From assembly GCA_050944855.1 (NCBI GenBank), contig JBMNRU010000002.1, positions 124,001 through 188,000 of the forward strand: 64,000 bases of DNA, read 5' to 3'. This stretch comes from Lactonifactor sp050944855. GTDB lineage: Bacteria > Bacillota > Clostridia > Lachnospirales > Lachnospiraceae. Positions 1 through 9,309 of the stretch are shown in pieces. The notes beneath the pieces were generated by a model. That model did not search any database and was not told the origin of the DNA. It worked only from the letters and a program-made list of their open reading frames with translations. Position 1 is the first letter of the stretch, and each line of letters starts with the position of its first letter. Position numbers and translations under genes: made by a program.

Positions 1-464
1 GCGATAACTTCGCACATAAGACGTTTGGTTGCTTTTGCTACTGCATCCAGAATAGCCTGAGATACGCCGTAGCGAATAGCTGTGTGAAGACGTTTTCCGT
101 CTACCTGGATTTTTTCAATTTCTTCAGCAAGTGTTTTGAAAGAATCCATCTCTCTGCCTACTAAGTGTGGTTTGATATGTTCTTCAATTACAGGAATAAA
201 AGCTTCTGCCAAAAACAGAGGATCTCTTCCGCCTGCTCCTGAATACTGAACAGCTGCACAGTCACCATATGCGATCTGTCCATCCTCTAAGATCAGCATT
301 ACAGAAATAGCTTCACCAGCCTGTCTTACTGCTTTAAAGCCTTCAGTCACAGGTTCACCAACATAAACCTCACCATTTTTTACTGCACCTTTTTTAATTG
401 CTCTCTGATCATCAAAGAAGAAACCAGTTCTACCTTTAGAGCATACTACGTCTACAACTTTCAT
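1..464 (-). CDS. mal: Methylaspartate ammonia-lyase, N-terminal part (runs off left edge)
   Basis: The N-terminal ~154 residues are visible, starting MKVVDVVCSKGRTGFFFDDQ, and the gene continues beyond base 1. The opening matches 3-methylaspartate ammonia-lyase, an enolase-superfamily enzyme that deaminates (2S,3S)-3-methylaspartate to mesaconate. The catalytic lysine region lies outside the window. The ATG at 462-464 is preceded on the coding strand by AAAGGAATGG. It is the last visible gene of the glutamate-fermentation run and sits 111 bp downstream of glmE, which makes its substrate; a 12-bp hairpin lies in that gap. Identification rests on the N-terminus plus context, which together are strong. 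Confidence 0.88.
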   Translation of the reverse strand, partial: MKVVDVVCSKGRTGFFFDDQRAIKKGAVKNGEVYVGEPVTEGFKAVRQAGEAISVMLILEDGQIAYGDCAAVQYSGAGGRDPLFLAEAFIPVIEEHIKPHLVGREMDSFKTLAEEIEKIQVDGKRLHTAIRYGVSQAILDAVAKATKRLMCEVI

Positions 465-506
465 TTTAATTACCATTCCTTTCTAAGGTTTTTAATATAT
501 ACGTAC

Positions 507-552
507 CAAATATCTGCAAACGCACATACAAGCACGGCGCTGCAGATATTTG
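507..552 (-). other. Intergenic hairpin between glmE and mal
   Basis: A perfect 12-bp inverted repeat (CAAATATCTGCA at 507-518 and TGCAGATATTTG at 541-552) encloses a 22-nt loop in the 111-bp glmE-mal gap. No U-tract follows on the coding strand, so it is probably not a plain terminator. It may be an mRNA processing or stability element that adjusts mal expression relative to the upstream genes. Confidence 0.55.
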
Positions 553-575
553 ATTCGTTATTTCGCATGAATTTC

Positions 576-2024
576 CTATCTTGGTTTTCCTACTAATCTA
601 CCTTTGCTGATCGCATAAACATCGTCAATTACCATCTGGAAGGAAGCCTGTCTCTTTTCCATCTGTGCACGGTGTTCAACTCTTTCTCTGTTGTAATCGA
701 TCAGTTCTTTTGTCAGCGGAACATTTCCAATTTCCAGGAAACGAACAGCACCGTCAAAGTCACGGACTGGAAGCATACGGCCTGCATTGTGACGGCTTGG
801 TGCAAATGGAATATCCAGAACACCGGCTTTTACAGCATTTACAGTACCAACTGCAATATCGCCATTACCAAGTTCGAAGCATTTATCTACAATACAAGCT
901 GTTTCCTTTTTGATCATACCGATTTCAAAGTCTACATCCTTGTTGCGCAGTGCCTGGTCAGCTAACATAGTTACCAGCTGTTTTGTACATTTCAGACCCT
1001 GTGCATTTGCTTCTTTTGTCGGTACACCAACAGCTTCATGAGGAGTCTTAACGATAACTTTTGTAGCTTTTGCCAAAGCAGCAACTGCACTACCCCAGGA
1101 AATAACGGAGAATGCTTTTGCTTCATCCTGTGGGAATCCTCCCATCCACTGATGCAGTACGGTAGTAACTACCACATCACCATATCCGTATTTTTCCAGG
1201 TATTCTTCTGTCTGCTCTTCCAGAGCACGAAGTGCAGCAACGTCCTGAATCAGGTTACCACACTGGCCATATCCTACTGTAATGTTTTTAACGCCCTGCT
1301 CTGCTGCCAGCAAACTTTCAATGATAGCAACACTGTTAGAAACAGACGGAGGAACTAAAGTACCTGTCAGAGGTCCGTATGGCTCACGGTTAATAGACAC
1401 ACCTGCTTCTTCATAAATACCGGTCAGACGGTCAACATACTGCCAGTCATAAATCGTCTGTTCCAGAGAAACATCTTTTGCATATGGAAGGTTATAGGAA
1501 ATACCGCCGCCTTCATAGCTGGTAAAACCGCCTGCATAAGAAATTTCGGTCAGCAGACGAGCATCCGGAGTACCGTGACGAACCTGTAATGGGGTATCAA
1601 GAGCCTCCACGATCTGACGGCAGCCACATACACCATGGTTAACAGCTGGGAAACCGTTCAGCATAGATCTGTGCTCTTTAATGGAGTCAGCAATTCCGAT
1701 TTCTGCTTCTTTATAACGATTCTGTCTTGTGTAACTGTCGATGGTTGTCGGCAGAAGATCTGCTTCACCTTCATTCTGAAGGTATGTAAGCAATTCAATG
1801 TGATCAGGAATCAAAGCAACACCAGCTCTTGGCTGAATCAGAGTTTTCTGCTCCTGTTTTGCTTTAACCAGTTTTTTGGAAAAAATCTTATGCTCAGGTA
1901 ATGCTTTCTGATATGCCACACCATCTTCGATGGTCACATTTTTACCTGTAGGCCATTGTGTGAGGACGTCTTCACGAATTTTGTAAAATTGGTCGTCACT
2001 CCATTTTTTATTTTTTAATTCCAT
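576..2024 (-). CDS. glmE: Methylaspartate (glutamate) mutase, epsilon subunit
   Basis: The 482-aa protein is the catalytic TIM-barrel subunit of coenzyme B12-dependent glutamate mutase, which converts L-glutamate to (2S,3S)-3-methylaspartate with GlmS. Length matches the family (about 483 aa). The sequence runs through family-typical stretches such as QPRAGVALIPDHIELLTYL near residue 65, RHGTPDARLL near 150 and a C-terminal PFAPSRHNAGRMLPVRD. The ATG overlaps the 3' end of glmL by 17 bp, and a GAGGGAG ribosome-binding site precedes it, so the genes are translationally coupled. It is the middle step of the urocanate-to-pyruvate operon. No oddities were seen. Confidence 0.95.
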   Translation of the reverse strand: MELKNKKWSDDQFYKIREDVLTQWPTGKNVTIEDGVAYQKALPEHKIFSKKLVKAKQEQKTLIQPRAGVALIPDHIELLTYLQNEGEADLLPTTIDSYTRQNRYKEAEIGIADSIKEHRSMLNGFPAVNHGVCGCRQIVEALDTPLQVRHGTPDARLLTEISYAGGFTSYEGGGISYNLPYAKDVSLEQTIYDWQYVDRLTGIYEEAGVSINREPYGPLTGTLVPPSVSNSVAIIESLLAAEQGVKNITVGYGQCGNLIQDVAALRALEEQTEEYLEKYGYGDVVVTTVLHQWMGGFPQDEAKAFSVISWGSAVAALAKATKVIVKTPHEAVGVPTKEANAQGLKCTKQLVTMLADQALRNKDVDFEIGMIKKETACIVDKCFELGNGDIAVGTVNAVKAGVLDIPFAPSRHNAGRMLPVRDFDGAVRFLEIGNVPLTKELIDYNRERVEHRAQMEKRQASFQMVIDDVYAISKGRLVGKPR

Positions 2025-3396
2025 AATTTGTAATCTCCCTCTTCATGATCTCAAGTGCAGCCTGCGGATATTTCCTGGATAACAGTCCCATTGCAGCCAG
2101 AATATAACGTTCGTCCACCCAAACTCTCGCATGTTCTGGCCGTAAGGAGCTGGGTTCATCCGGATCATACATAGCATAAGAAGCGATGGAAACCACATCT
2201 TTTGCATGGATCAATGCTCCGCCGGTTACAATTATATTTGTTACATCTCTCAGATCTTTACCAGTCTGCACGTATGTCTCACCCATTGGTGTATACACCT
2301 GCTCAATGGTACCTGCATGGCGCATCACCGCTGTTTTTACAGCTCCTGCTGCCAGTGCATAGTCCAACTGGATCAAATCCTCATTAAATGGGATCGTGTC
2401 TTTATATGTTTCCAGATAAGTAATGCCATCTGTCACTTTATCCATAGTAAGCCCGGATATTTCAGCTAAAGTCTCTACTCCAACTGCTTCCTGAATACCG
2501 CGGATACTATATCGCATACCAATATCCCCTTCTACTGTTCGTTTAGCATAGGGTTCCGGAATACCTTTATACACCGTCTTCATGCTGGTAGGAGAACCTG
2601 ACGCGATAGAATACACATCCGTTGTAGCACCTCCCAGATCTACACCGATGAGACCGCCAACACCACTCTCTTCCTTTGTTCCGTCTGCCAAAAGTTTCAT
2701 TGCTTCCAACATGGCGGACGGCGTCGGCATAATAATATCAGACATCAGACTGGATGCTTTCGTAAGACCTTTTCCCTGGACGATCTGCTTCAGGAAAATA
2801 TCCCGAATGATCTGCTGGGTCGGGCCAATGTTCAGCTGTCCAAATGCCGGCATAACATTCTCACAAGGATATACTTGTCTTCCTTCCAATATGTCTTCGC
2901 ACTCATCTGCACAGCAGCGATTTCCTGCCAGTACAATAGGAACATCCTTCTCCAAACCTGTCAGTCTCTCTGCGTTGTGCAGAATACATTCGCTATTTCC
3001 ACCGTCTGTACCGCCTGTCAGCAGAATAATATCCGGCTCCAGTGCATTAATTTCACGAACATCCCCCCGGGTCAACTGATAAGAATATGTCTTCATTATC
3101 TTTGCCCCAGCTCCCAGAGACGCTTCTCTGGCAGCCTGCACTGTAAGTTCCGGCACCAGACCGATGGCAATCATCTTCAGACCGCCTGCCGCACTGGAGC
3201 AGGCATGCGTTTCCTCAAATTCCAACGGTCCGGTCTTTTCCTGCATTTTCGTCAACGCATGATTCAGACCTTCGTTAATATCTGTAGCTACTGTTGTAAA
3301 ACTGGCTTCCGTACCAAGAATCGCATTTTCATCCAGATCTACCGCTGTGACTTTTGTATAAGTACTTCCAAAATCCACGAGCAATATGGGTTTCAT
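2008..3396 (-). CDS. glmL: Glutamate mutase accessory protein GlmL (MutL family)
   Basis: This 462-aa protein of the ASKHA (actin/Hsp70) ATPase fold is encoded between the two mutase subunits, as in other methylaspartate-pathway clusters. The N-terminal phosphate-binding motif LLVDFGSTYTKVTAVD (residues 5-20), TGGTDGG near 127-133 and the second phosphate loop GVDLGGATTDVY near 252-263 are visible. The family is thought to repair or reactivate B12-inactivated glutamate mutase; the exact role is inferred from its constant linkage. The ATG lies 16 bp after glmS with an AAGGCGGTG ribosome-binding site. Full length, with no damage. Confidence 0.93.
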   Translation of the reverse strand: MKPILLVDFGSTYTKVTAVDLDENAILGTEASFTTVATDINEGLNHALTKMQEKTGPLEFEETHACSSAAGGLKMIAIGLVPELTVQAAREASLGAGAKIMKTYSYQLTRGDVREINALEPDIILLTGGTDGGNSECILHNAERLTGLEKDVPIVLAGNRCCADECEDILEGRQVYPCENVMPAFGQLNIGPTQQIIRDIFLKQIVQGKGLTKASSLMSDIIMPTPSAMLEAMKLLADGTKEESGVGGLIGVDLGGATTDVYSIASGSPTSMKTVYKGIPEPYAKRTVEGDIGMRYSIRGIQEAVGVETLAEISGLTMDKVTDGITYLETYKDTIPFNEDLIQLDYALAAGAVKTAVMRHAGTIEQVYTPMGETYVQTGKDLRDVTNIIVTGGALIHAKDVVSIASYAMYDPDEPSSLRPEHARVWVDERYILAAMGLLSRKYPQAALEIMKREITNYGIKK

Positions 3397-3412
3397 ATGC
3401 TTTCACCGCCTT

Positions 3413-3826
3413 TTAGTTTAATCCCAGATCCTCTTTTAATGCATCAATTGTTGTCTCTGGAGCTGTTCCAGGGCCAAATACACGATCAAATCCCATTGCT
3501 TTGAAACGTCTTTCCACGTCTGCAAACGGCTGCTTACCAACTACAATGTTACCACCAACATATAACAGGATTCCTTTCAGGCCTGCTTCATCACATTTTT
3601 CACGAAGACCGCGGCAATCCAGTTCTCCATGACCATACAGTGAAGATACAACAATAGCATCCGCAGCTGTCTCAATAGCTGCTGCAATGTATTCTTCCTG
3701 AGAAACCATAACTCCCAGATTAACTACATCAAAACCTGCACCAGTGAACGCATGGTATAAAATTTTATTACCAACTGCGTGTACATCCGCGCCGATTACT
3801 CCAATAACTAATTTCTTCTTATCCAC
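3413..3826 (-). CDS. glmS: Methylaspartate (glutamate) mutase, sigma subunit (B12-binding)
   Basis: This small cobalamin-binding subunit of glutamate mutase pairs with GlmE. The classical B12 signature is present as GADVHAVGNKIL (D-x-H-x-x-G), with the downstream SLYGHGELDC and GGNIVVG motifs of the nucleotide-binding fold. I place the start at GTG 3826 because it has an AAAGGAG site 11 nt upstream and gives 137 aa, the family length. An upstream in-frame ATG at 3850 would add eight residues (MGKGASNK) but has no ribosome-binding site and directly follows the citF stop. Either way the gene abuts citF. Confidence 0.93.
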   Translation of the reverse strand: MDKKKLVIGVIGADVHAVGNKILYHAFTGAGFDVVNLGVMVSQEEYIAAAIETAADAIVVSSLYGHGELDCRGLREKCDEAGLKGILLYVGGNIVVGKQPFADVERRFKAMGFDRVFGPGTAPETTIDALKEDLGLN

Positions 3827-3850
3827 TTTGTTACTAGCTCCTTTCCCCAT

Positions 3851-5257
3851 TTAGCGAATTGTTGTTTTAATGGTATCAATTAACGTACCGTCTCGATAAA
3901 GCACTTTTGCTACTACTCGTTCTCCTACTTCCACTGCCTTCGGAACACCGGAGATACCTTCTGCAATTGCCTTTAACTCGCCAATGTCTTTCACAGGCAA
4001 ACCTGCTGCGATCAATTTTTCTTTTAATTCCTGACGTTTTGGATTGACTGCAATGCCTCGCTGTGTAACGATCACATCTACAGTTTCTCCCGGTGTAGAT
4101 TTGCAAAGCACATGGTCAACAATAAGCGGCAGTCTTGCACGAATCAGCGGTGCCACTACAATTGCCAGCTTAGAACCCGCTGCCGTATCGCAATGTCCGC
4201 CAGATCCACCCATAATATAACCATTGGAATCTGTGTGCACATTCACATTGAAGTCCAAATCCACCTGGGTAGCCCCCAGGATCATAACATCCAGACTGTC
4301 TACCGCACTGCTCTTAGCCTGCGGGCTTGCATAACGGGTAGCAGAAATTTCCTGATGGTTTTTATCTTCACGGATAGATTCGATCGCTTTCATGTCAAAG
4401 CACTGTACATCCAACATCGTACGGAAATAGCCTTTGTGCATCATATCTACCAGATAACCGGTGATACCGCCCATACAGAAGCTTCCCTGGATTCCATCTT
4501 CTTCCATCATCTCTTCCATATATTTGGCAACGGCCAGTGAAGCTCCGCCGGCACCTGTCTGGAAAGAAAATCCATCCTTCAGATATCCGGATTCTTTTAC
4601 TACTTTGGCAGCCAGTTCTGCAATTCTTAAGCCCACCGGATCCTTCGTGATCTGGGTAGTACCGGATACGATCTTGCTCGCATCACCAATCTTGTCTACG
4701 CAAACCACATAATCTACATAAGATTCCGGAATGGAAGTATCCTCTAAAGGATAATCAACCAGATAATCCGTAATCACAACAACCTTTTTGGCATTCATGG
4801 CATCTGAAAAAGCATATCCCATAGAACCGCATGCAGATGGACCATATTTGCCGCTCATGTTGCCCATGTTATCGGCACAAGGAGCTGCAATAAAAGCAAT
4901 ATCCACTTTGGCAGTTCCGATATCCATATCACCGGCACGTCCGCCATGGCTTCTGAAGATAACCGGTTTTTCCAGAATACCTTCGGAAATAGCCCGGCCT
5001 ACTTTACCGCCCATGTAGTTACATTCAAGACCGGTAACCACACCATTTTTAATATGATCAATAATTGGCTCATGCACGTCAAATATGGAGCTGGCATTTA
5101 CTGTCAGGTCTTTAATTCCTTGTTTCGCAGCTTCTTCCAGCACCATATTCAAAACATAGTCACCATTTCTCAGATGATGATGGAAAGAAATCGTCATACC
5201 GTCTGCAAGATGCGTGGCCTTTATAGCCTGCTCAATCGATTCAAGCATTTTACTCAT
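3851..5257 (-). CDS. citF: Citramalate/citrate lyase alpha subunit (CoA transferase)
   Basis: This 468-aa CitF-family protein transfers the acyl-carrier thioester from acetyl-ACP to the substrate. Typical stretches are SFHHHLRNGDYVLNMV near residue 24, FRSHGGRAGDMDIG near 102 and GGSGGHCDTAAG near 350. CitF proteins act on citrate or citramalate, which sequence alone does not separate. Lying between the glutamate mutase genes and hut genes, with no citrate transporter in view, it is most likely the citramalate lyase of the methylaspartate pathway (citramalate to acetate plus pyruvate). Its ATG overlaps the citE stop (TAATG), showing tight coupling. Confidence 0.9.
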   Translation of the reverse strand: MSKMLESIEQAIKATHLADGMTISFHHHLRNGDYVLNMVLEEAAKQGIKDLTVNASSIFDVHEPIIDHIKNGVVTGLECNYMGGKVGRAISEGILEKPVIFRSHGGRAGDMDIGTAKVDIAFIAAPCADNMGNMSGKYGPSACGSMGYAFSDAMNAKKVVVITDYLVDYPLEDTSIPESYVDYVVCVDKIGDASKIVSGTTQITKDPVGLRIAELAAKVVKESGYLKDGFSFQTGAGGASLAVAKYMEEMMEEDGIQGSFCMGGITGYLVDMMHKGYFRTMLDVQCFDMKAIESIREDKNHQEISATRYASPQAKSSAVDSLDVMILGATQVDLDFNVNVHTDSNGYIMGGSGGHCDTAAGSKLAIVVAPLIRARLPLIVDHVLCKSTPGETVDVIVTQRGIAVNPKRQELKEKLIAAGLPVKDIGELKAIAEGISGVPKAVEVGERVVAKVLYRDGTLIDTIKTTIR

Positions 5258-6129
5258 TAGTAGCCACCTCCCTGCATCTGTTTATCCATTTCAATCACTT
5301 GCTGTGCACGTTTTACGATAGGCGCATCGATCATTTTACCGCGAAGAGATACTACACCTTTACCCTGGCGTTTTCCTTCTTCGATGGCATCCATTACATC
5401 ATATGCGTACTGAATTTCTTCTTCTGTAGGTGAGAACACCTCATTGATCGCTGCTACATGTCTTGGAGAAATAGAAGCTTTTCCAGAAAATCCTAAGGAT
5501 TTCGCAAAAGCAGCGTCTTTCTTCACTCCTGCCATATCTTCTACATCCGTAAACGGCGTATCGTACGCTTCCAGACCGCAGGCTCTTGCAGCACTTACGA
5601 TTCTGCATCTGGAATAGAAAATTTCTGTTCCTTCTTTGGTACGTTTACAATGTAAATCGGCAGTTAAATCTTCTCCGCCTAAAAACAGACCGAGAACTCT
5701 CGGATCAGAAGAAGCAATATCATAGGCTTTTTCTACTCCAAGAGCAGTTTCAATCAATGGAAGCAAACGAATCGTTCCCACTTCCATTCCATGTTTCTTT
5801 TCCAATTCTCCTATGTATGCAGACACCGTCTGTACATCGGAAGCGCCACTCACTTTTGTGGGCATGATTGCATCCGGACACAGAGGAACGATTTCCTCCA
5901 GATCTGCTTTCCAATACAGAGAATCAATAGGATTGATACGAATAATTGTTTCACATGTTTTTGCGCGGCTGTACTTCAGTGCATTGCGCACCAGTATTCT
6001 AGCTGCGTCTTTCTCATCAAGCGAAACAGCGTCTTCCAAATCCAGGATAATACTGTCAGCTCCCAGGGTATCTCCATTCACCAACATGTTTGGTGTATTA
6101 CCTGGTAAAAAGAGCATCGTTCTTCTCAT
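5257..6129 (-). CDS. citE: Citramalate/citrate lyase beta subunit
   Basis: This 290-aa member of the HpcH/HpaI aldolase-like CitE family carries out the retro-aldol cleavage of the citramalyl-ACP thioester. It begins MRRTMLFLPGNTPNM, the family's usual N-terminus, and shows DSIILDLEDAVSLDEKDAAR near residues 25-45 (metal-binding acidic residues) and LLPLIETALGV near 125. I use the ATG at 6129, two bases after the citD stop, rather than the upstream TTG at 6138; an AGGAGG lies 12 nt before the ATG. It sits in the citDEF order typical of lyase operons. Confidence 0.92.
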   Translation of the reverse strand: MRRTMLFLPGNTPNMLVNGDTLGADSIILDLEDAVSLDEKDAARILVRNALKYSRAKTCETIIRINPIDSLYWKADLEEIVPLCPDAIMPTKVSGASDVQTVSAYIGELEKKHGMEVGTIRLLPLIETALGVEKAYDIASSDPRVLGLFLGGEDLTADLHCKRTKEGTEIFYSRCRIVSAARACGLEAYDTPFTDVEDMAGVKKDAAFAKSLGFSGKASISPRHVAAINEVFSPTEEEIQYAYDVMDAIEEGKRQGKGVVSLRGKMIDAPIVKRAQQVIEMDKQMQGGGY

Positions 6130-6131
6130 GA

Positions 6132-6392
6132 TTAACAAGCGCCTCCTCTTTTTATCGCAGTTTCCATTCTAGCACGGATCACACACTCCAGGGCCCCGCG
6201 ATCCTTTACACTGACTTTTCCGGACTCAATCTTATATTCCTGCAGCACTTCCTGCAGAGTACGATGAATTTCATCATAATACTGATTACTAACAACGGAA
6301 TCAATTTCCAGTTCTAATGTTTCGGCCGGTTCCACACTGATATAAATATCACTGGATTCCAAGGTTCCTGCTACTGCATTTTTTTCGATTTT
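6132..6392 (-). CDS. citD: Citramalate/citrate lyase acyl carrier protein (gamma subunit)
   Basis: This 86-aa acyl carrier subunit has the CitD motif AGTLESSD at residues 9-16. Ser14 is at the position that carries the phosphoribosyl-dephospho-CoA prosthetic group in the characterised Klebsiella protein. The C-terminal KDRGALECVIRARMETA also matches the family. A longer reading frame extends to 6449, but the ATG at 6392 gives the correct motif numbering and lies 7 bp after fchA. CitC and CitXG, encoded at 14546-16996, would attach and acetylate its cofactor. It is somewhat short compared with the roughly 95-100 aa of enteric CitD. Confidence 0.92.
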   Translation of the reverse strand, partial: KIEKNAVAGTLESSDIYISVEPAETLELEIDSVVSNQYYDEIHRTLQEVLQEYKIESGKVSVKDRGALECVIRARMETAIKRGGAC

Positions 6393-6399
6393 CATCTTT

Positions 6400-7044
6400 T
6401 TACAGCACTCCTTTTCCCACCGTGGACTGTTCCAGAATTGCTTTTTCAAGTGCTACAACTTTTTCTTCCAATTCTTTCACTTCTGCGGAAATTTCGTTTA
6501 CAAATGCTTCATCTTTGATAGAGCCTAAGTTGATTTTTACATTAAATAACGCACCAAGTACAGCAGTTCTTGCCATCATAGTGGCAACCAAACCATCTGT
6601 TTCTGCTGTGGCATTACCTTTTGTAACTACGATCTCAGCTACCGGAAGAATTTCAATTGCAGCTTTTGCTACTGATAAAGGAACCAGAGCTGCTGCTTTT
6701 AAACCATCCTGCATAGCAGCGCTTCTTGCAGCCTTCTCTTCATCTGTGTTTTTCGGAAGAGACAATGCCTGCATATACAGGTTAAAAGACTCTGTATCAT
6801 GCTGAATTTCCAGCAACAGATGTTCCTGGATCTTACGCATTTGTGGCATAACTGCTTTCATTTCTTCTTCTACTTCAACATACTTCTTTTTGCCTACTGT
6901 AAGAGCTGCTACCATCTCAGCAAGAGCTGCTGCGATAGCACCAGCCATGGCGGAAACACTTCCGCCACCTGGAGCAGGCTCATTAGATGCTGTCAACTGA
7001 GCAAATGCTTCAATTGTCATGTCTTTCATATTAACGTCCATCAT
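6400..7044 (-). CDS. fchA: Formimidoyltetrahydrofolate cyclodeaminase
   Basis: This 214-aa protein of the all-helical cyclodeaminase/cyclohydrolase (FTCD-C) family shows the N-terminal APGGGSVSAMAGAIAAALAEM motif near residues 23-43. With FtcD directly upstream it would convert 5-formimino-THF to 5,10-methenyl-THF and ammonia, recovering the one-carbon unit of histidine. In vertebrates the two activities are fused; here they are separate adjacent genes. The ATG has an AGGAGG site 10 nt upstream. A close alternative reading is methenyl-THF cyclohydrolase, and the neighbourhood favours the cyclodeaminase role. Confidence 0.88.
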   Translation of the reverse strand: MMDVNMKDMTIEAFAQLTASNEPAPGGGSVSAMAGAIAAALAEMVAALTVGKKKYVEVEEEMKAVMPQMRKIQEHLLLEIQHDTESFNLYMQALSLPKNTDEEKAARSAAMQDGLKAAALVPLSVAKAAIEILPVAEIVVTKGNATAETDGLVATMMARTAVLGALFNVKINLGSIKDEAFVNEISAEVKELEEKVVALEKAILEQSTVGKGVL

Positions 7045-7078
7045 AACTTATAAGCCTCCTAAAACTATCTGCCGTAAA

Positions 7079-7966
7079 TTACAGACGAGTTTCCAGTACC
7101 TGAGCTGGATCAAAGTCTTCAAATCCCAGATAGTACTCAGCACAATCAACGATTGCCTGTAATGGGATCAGACCAACAACTTCGCTGCCCAGTACGTTAA
7201 CGCCATAACGTCTCGCTTCCATACGAACAGTCTCAAATACAGTGTATACAGAAGTCTTTGTATAGTCTGTCAGGTTCATAGATACCTGAGCAATATTTCT
7301 TTCCTCTAACATAACGCCCATAGCTTTGCAGTAACGGAAACCGCCTTTAATATGACGGATCTTATCTGCTATTTTCTTAGCGATCTCTAAGTTAGAAGTA
7401 TCCAGATTGATATTGTAAGCAATCAGAGGCATTCTAGCGCCGATAGCTGTTACACCGCCTGTAGGATGGATGGTCTCACCGAAATCCGGAGCCCATTTAG
7501 GATCTTTCATCTTTTCTGCCATACCTTCAAACTGTCCCTGACGAAGTTTTGCAAGGTTTTCTCTGTGAGGAGCAGAAGCAGATTTCTCATATAAGAAGAA
7601 GGCCTGACCACATTTCTCATGAGCGATCTTAGCAACTTCTTTTGCCAGAGCGTCAGCCTCTTCAACAGATGCGTTGCGGATCGGAATAAATGGAACAACG
7701 TCTACAGCGCCCATACGTGGATGCTGACCTTCATGTTTTGTCATATCGATTAATTCAACTGCTTTGCAGATAGCTTCTACTACTGCATCACGAAGTGCAT
7801 CCGGCTCACCGATAACAGTTACAACGCTTCTGTTATGGTCTTTATCAGATGTATAGTCCAGAAGTTTTACGCCTTCTTTTCCACGGAAAGAATCTACGAT
7901 TTTTTCCACTTTCTCTAAATCTCTTCCCTCACTGAAATTAGGTACACATTCGATAATTTTATTCAT
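7079..7966 (-). CDS. ftcD: Glutamate formimidoyltransferase
   Basis: This 295-aa formiminotransferase domain protein moves the formimino group from N-formimino-L-glutamate to tetrahydrofolate and releases glutamate. Family motifs include IECVPNFSEGRD at the N-terminus, KHEGQHPRMGAVDVVPFIP near residues 77-95 and MGVMLEERNIAQVSMNLTDY near 215-235. It lacks the cyclodeaminase domain, which the next gene supplies. The start is preceded by TTTAGGAGGAAAATACA. It links histidine breakdown to the glutamate fermentation genes downstream. Confidence 0.94.
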   Translation of the reverse strand: MNKIIECVPNFSEGRDLEKVEKIVDSFRGKEGVKLLDYTSDKDHNRSVVTVIGEPDALRDAVVEAICKAVELIDMTKHEGQHPRMGAVDVVPFIPIRNASVEEADALAKEVAKIAHEKCGQAFFLYEKSASAPHRENLAKLRQGQFEGMAEKMKDPKWAPDFGETIHPTGGVTAIGARMPLIAYNINLDTSNLEIAKKIADKIRHIKGGFRYCKAMGVMLEERNIAQVSMNLTDYTKTSVYTVFETVRMEARRYGVNVLGSEVVGLIPLQAIVDCAEYYLGFEDFDPAQVLETRL

Positions 7967-8037
7967 TGTATTTTCCTCCTAAACACTTGAGGGGAATGTC
8001 CGCATTGCAAAACACTCCCCAAAAGTTTTATTTTTTA
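7967..8037 (-). other. Hairpin in the hutI-ftcD gap
   Basis: The 71-bp gap holds an imperfect inverted repeat. On the coding strand ACTTTTGGGGA pairs with TCCCCTCAAGT around a loop of about 20 nt, just before the ftcD ribosome-binding site. No U-tract follows. It could stabilise mRNA ends after cleavage or modulate ftcD translation. Nothing else was seen in the gap. Confidence 0.45.
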
Positions 8038-9285
8038 TTACTTTTCAAAAACCACTTCACCTTTTTTGATAACCTTTTCTACCAGGTTAATACAGGTGTG
8101 GTACGGCATGAAATGAATAGATGGGTAGCGCAGGAAAATAATATCTGCCTGTTTACCCGGCTCTAAACTGCCGACTTCTTTTTCTCTGCCAACTGCTGCC
8201 GCACCGTTAATCGTCAGCGCAGTAATAACCTCCTCAATGGACAGTCCCATATAGATACAGGATAATGCTACTAACAGGGGAATTGAATTAGTAAAGCAGC
8301 TGCCCGGATTCCAGTCACTAGCAATAGCTACAGCACAACCTTCTTCAATCATCTTTCTGGCTGGTGCATATTCCTCTTTCAGAGAAAATGCAGTTGCCGG
8401 AAGGACTGTGCTGATCACACCTTTTTCAGCCATGTCGTGAATACCCTTATCGGAAGCTTTCAGAAGATGATCTGCGGAAGTAGCTCCCACTTCAGCGGCC
8501 AGTTCAGAACCGCCAAGAGATACAATTTCATCCGCATGGATTTTAAGCTTAAATCCCATCTCCTTCGCTTTCATCAAATAGTAGCGGGAATCTTCTACCG
8601 AAAATACATTTGCTTCTGTGAAAATATCAGCAAACTCTGCAAGGTTTTCTTCTAATACTGTAGGCATTACTTCCTCCAGCATCAGATCCAAAAATTCCCT
8701 CTCTTTTCCCTTATATTCCGGTAATACACTGTGCGGTCCAAGGAATGTGGTGACAATGTCTACCGGGTGTTCTTTATCCAGTTCTTTCATAGCACGAAGC
8801 TGGCGAAGCTCAGTTTCTTTATCCAGACCGTATCCGCTTTTGCCCTCCACAGTTGTTACACCAAACTCAAGCATTTCGTCCAGACGCTGTCTTCCAACTT
8901 CAATAAAATCTTCCAATGAAGCTTCCCTTGTTTTGGTAACAGTAGCGTTAATTCCGCCGCCGCGCTCCATAATGGACATATAGCTGTCACCTTTTAAACG
9001 CCAGGAAAATTCATCTGCACGGTAACCGCCGAAGATAAAGTGTGTATGAGAATCTACGAAGCCCGGCATAACAACCTTGCCAGTTGCGTCGATCACCTCA
9101 TACTCACTTATATCAATTGTCTTTTCCAGCTCTTCTGTCGTTCCCGCTGCTATGATTTTATCATCATGAATAATGACTGCTCCATCTCGAATTAAACCAA
9201 TATCTGCCATTTCTTTTCCATGCTTGGGAGCGGCGCCTTTACAGGTAACCAGTTCCGAGGCATGGCAGATAAATTTTTTATTCAT
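8038..9285 (-). CDS. hutI: Imidazolonepropionase
   Basis: This 415-aa amidohydrolase-superfamily enzyme hydrolyses 4-imidazolone-5-propionate to N-formimino-glutamate. Metal ligands are visible in GFVDSHTHFIFGG near residues 75-87 (HxH), KIHADEI near 248-254 (His) and IASDWNPGS near 324-332 (Asp). TTTVEGKSGYGL near 143-154 is the typical substrate-binding stretch. Length matches family norms. It lies 24 bp downstream of hutU on the same strand and would share its transcript. Confidence 0.95.
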   Translation of the reverse strand: MNKKFICHASELVTCKGAAPKHGKEMADIGLIRDGAVIIHDDKIIAAGTTEELEKTIDISEYEVIDATGKVVMPGFVDSHTHFIFGGYRADEFSWRLKGDSYMSIMERGGGINATVTKTREASLEDFIEVGRQRLDEMLEFGVTTVEGKSGYGLDKETELRQLRAMKELDKEHPVDIVTTFLGPHSVLPEYKGKEREFLDLMLEEVMPTVLEENLAEFADIFTEANVFSVEDSRYYLMKAKEMGFKLKIHADEIVSLGGSELAAEVGATSADHLLKASDKGIHDMAEKGVISTVLPATAFSLKEEYAPARKMIEEGCAVAIASDWNPGSCFTNSIPLLVALSCIYMGLSIEEVITALTINGAAAVGREKEVGSLEPGKQADIIFLRYPSIHFMPYHTCINLVEKVIKKGEVVFEK

Positions 9286-9309
9286 GGTTCTTCTCCTCAG
9301 ATAAGCGAA

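Noticed and set aside
465..575. Cobalamin riboswitch upstream of the B12-dependent mutase genes
   Set aside because: The gaps around glmE, glmL and glmS are short, and none shows a B12-box or the expected multi-stem size. Only a simple hairpin lies after glmE.
2875..3504. 209-aa reading frame on the + strand
   Set aside because: It lies opposite glmL and glmS, which have clear family motifs. It has no ribosome-binding site and a composition typical of antisense frames.
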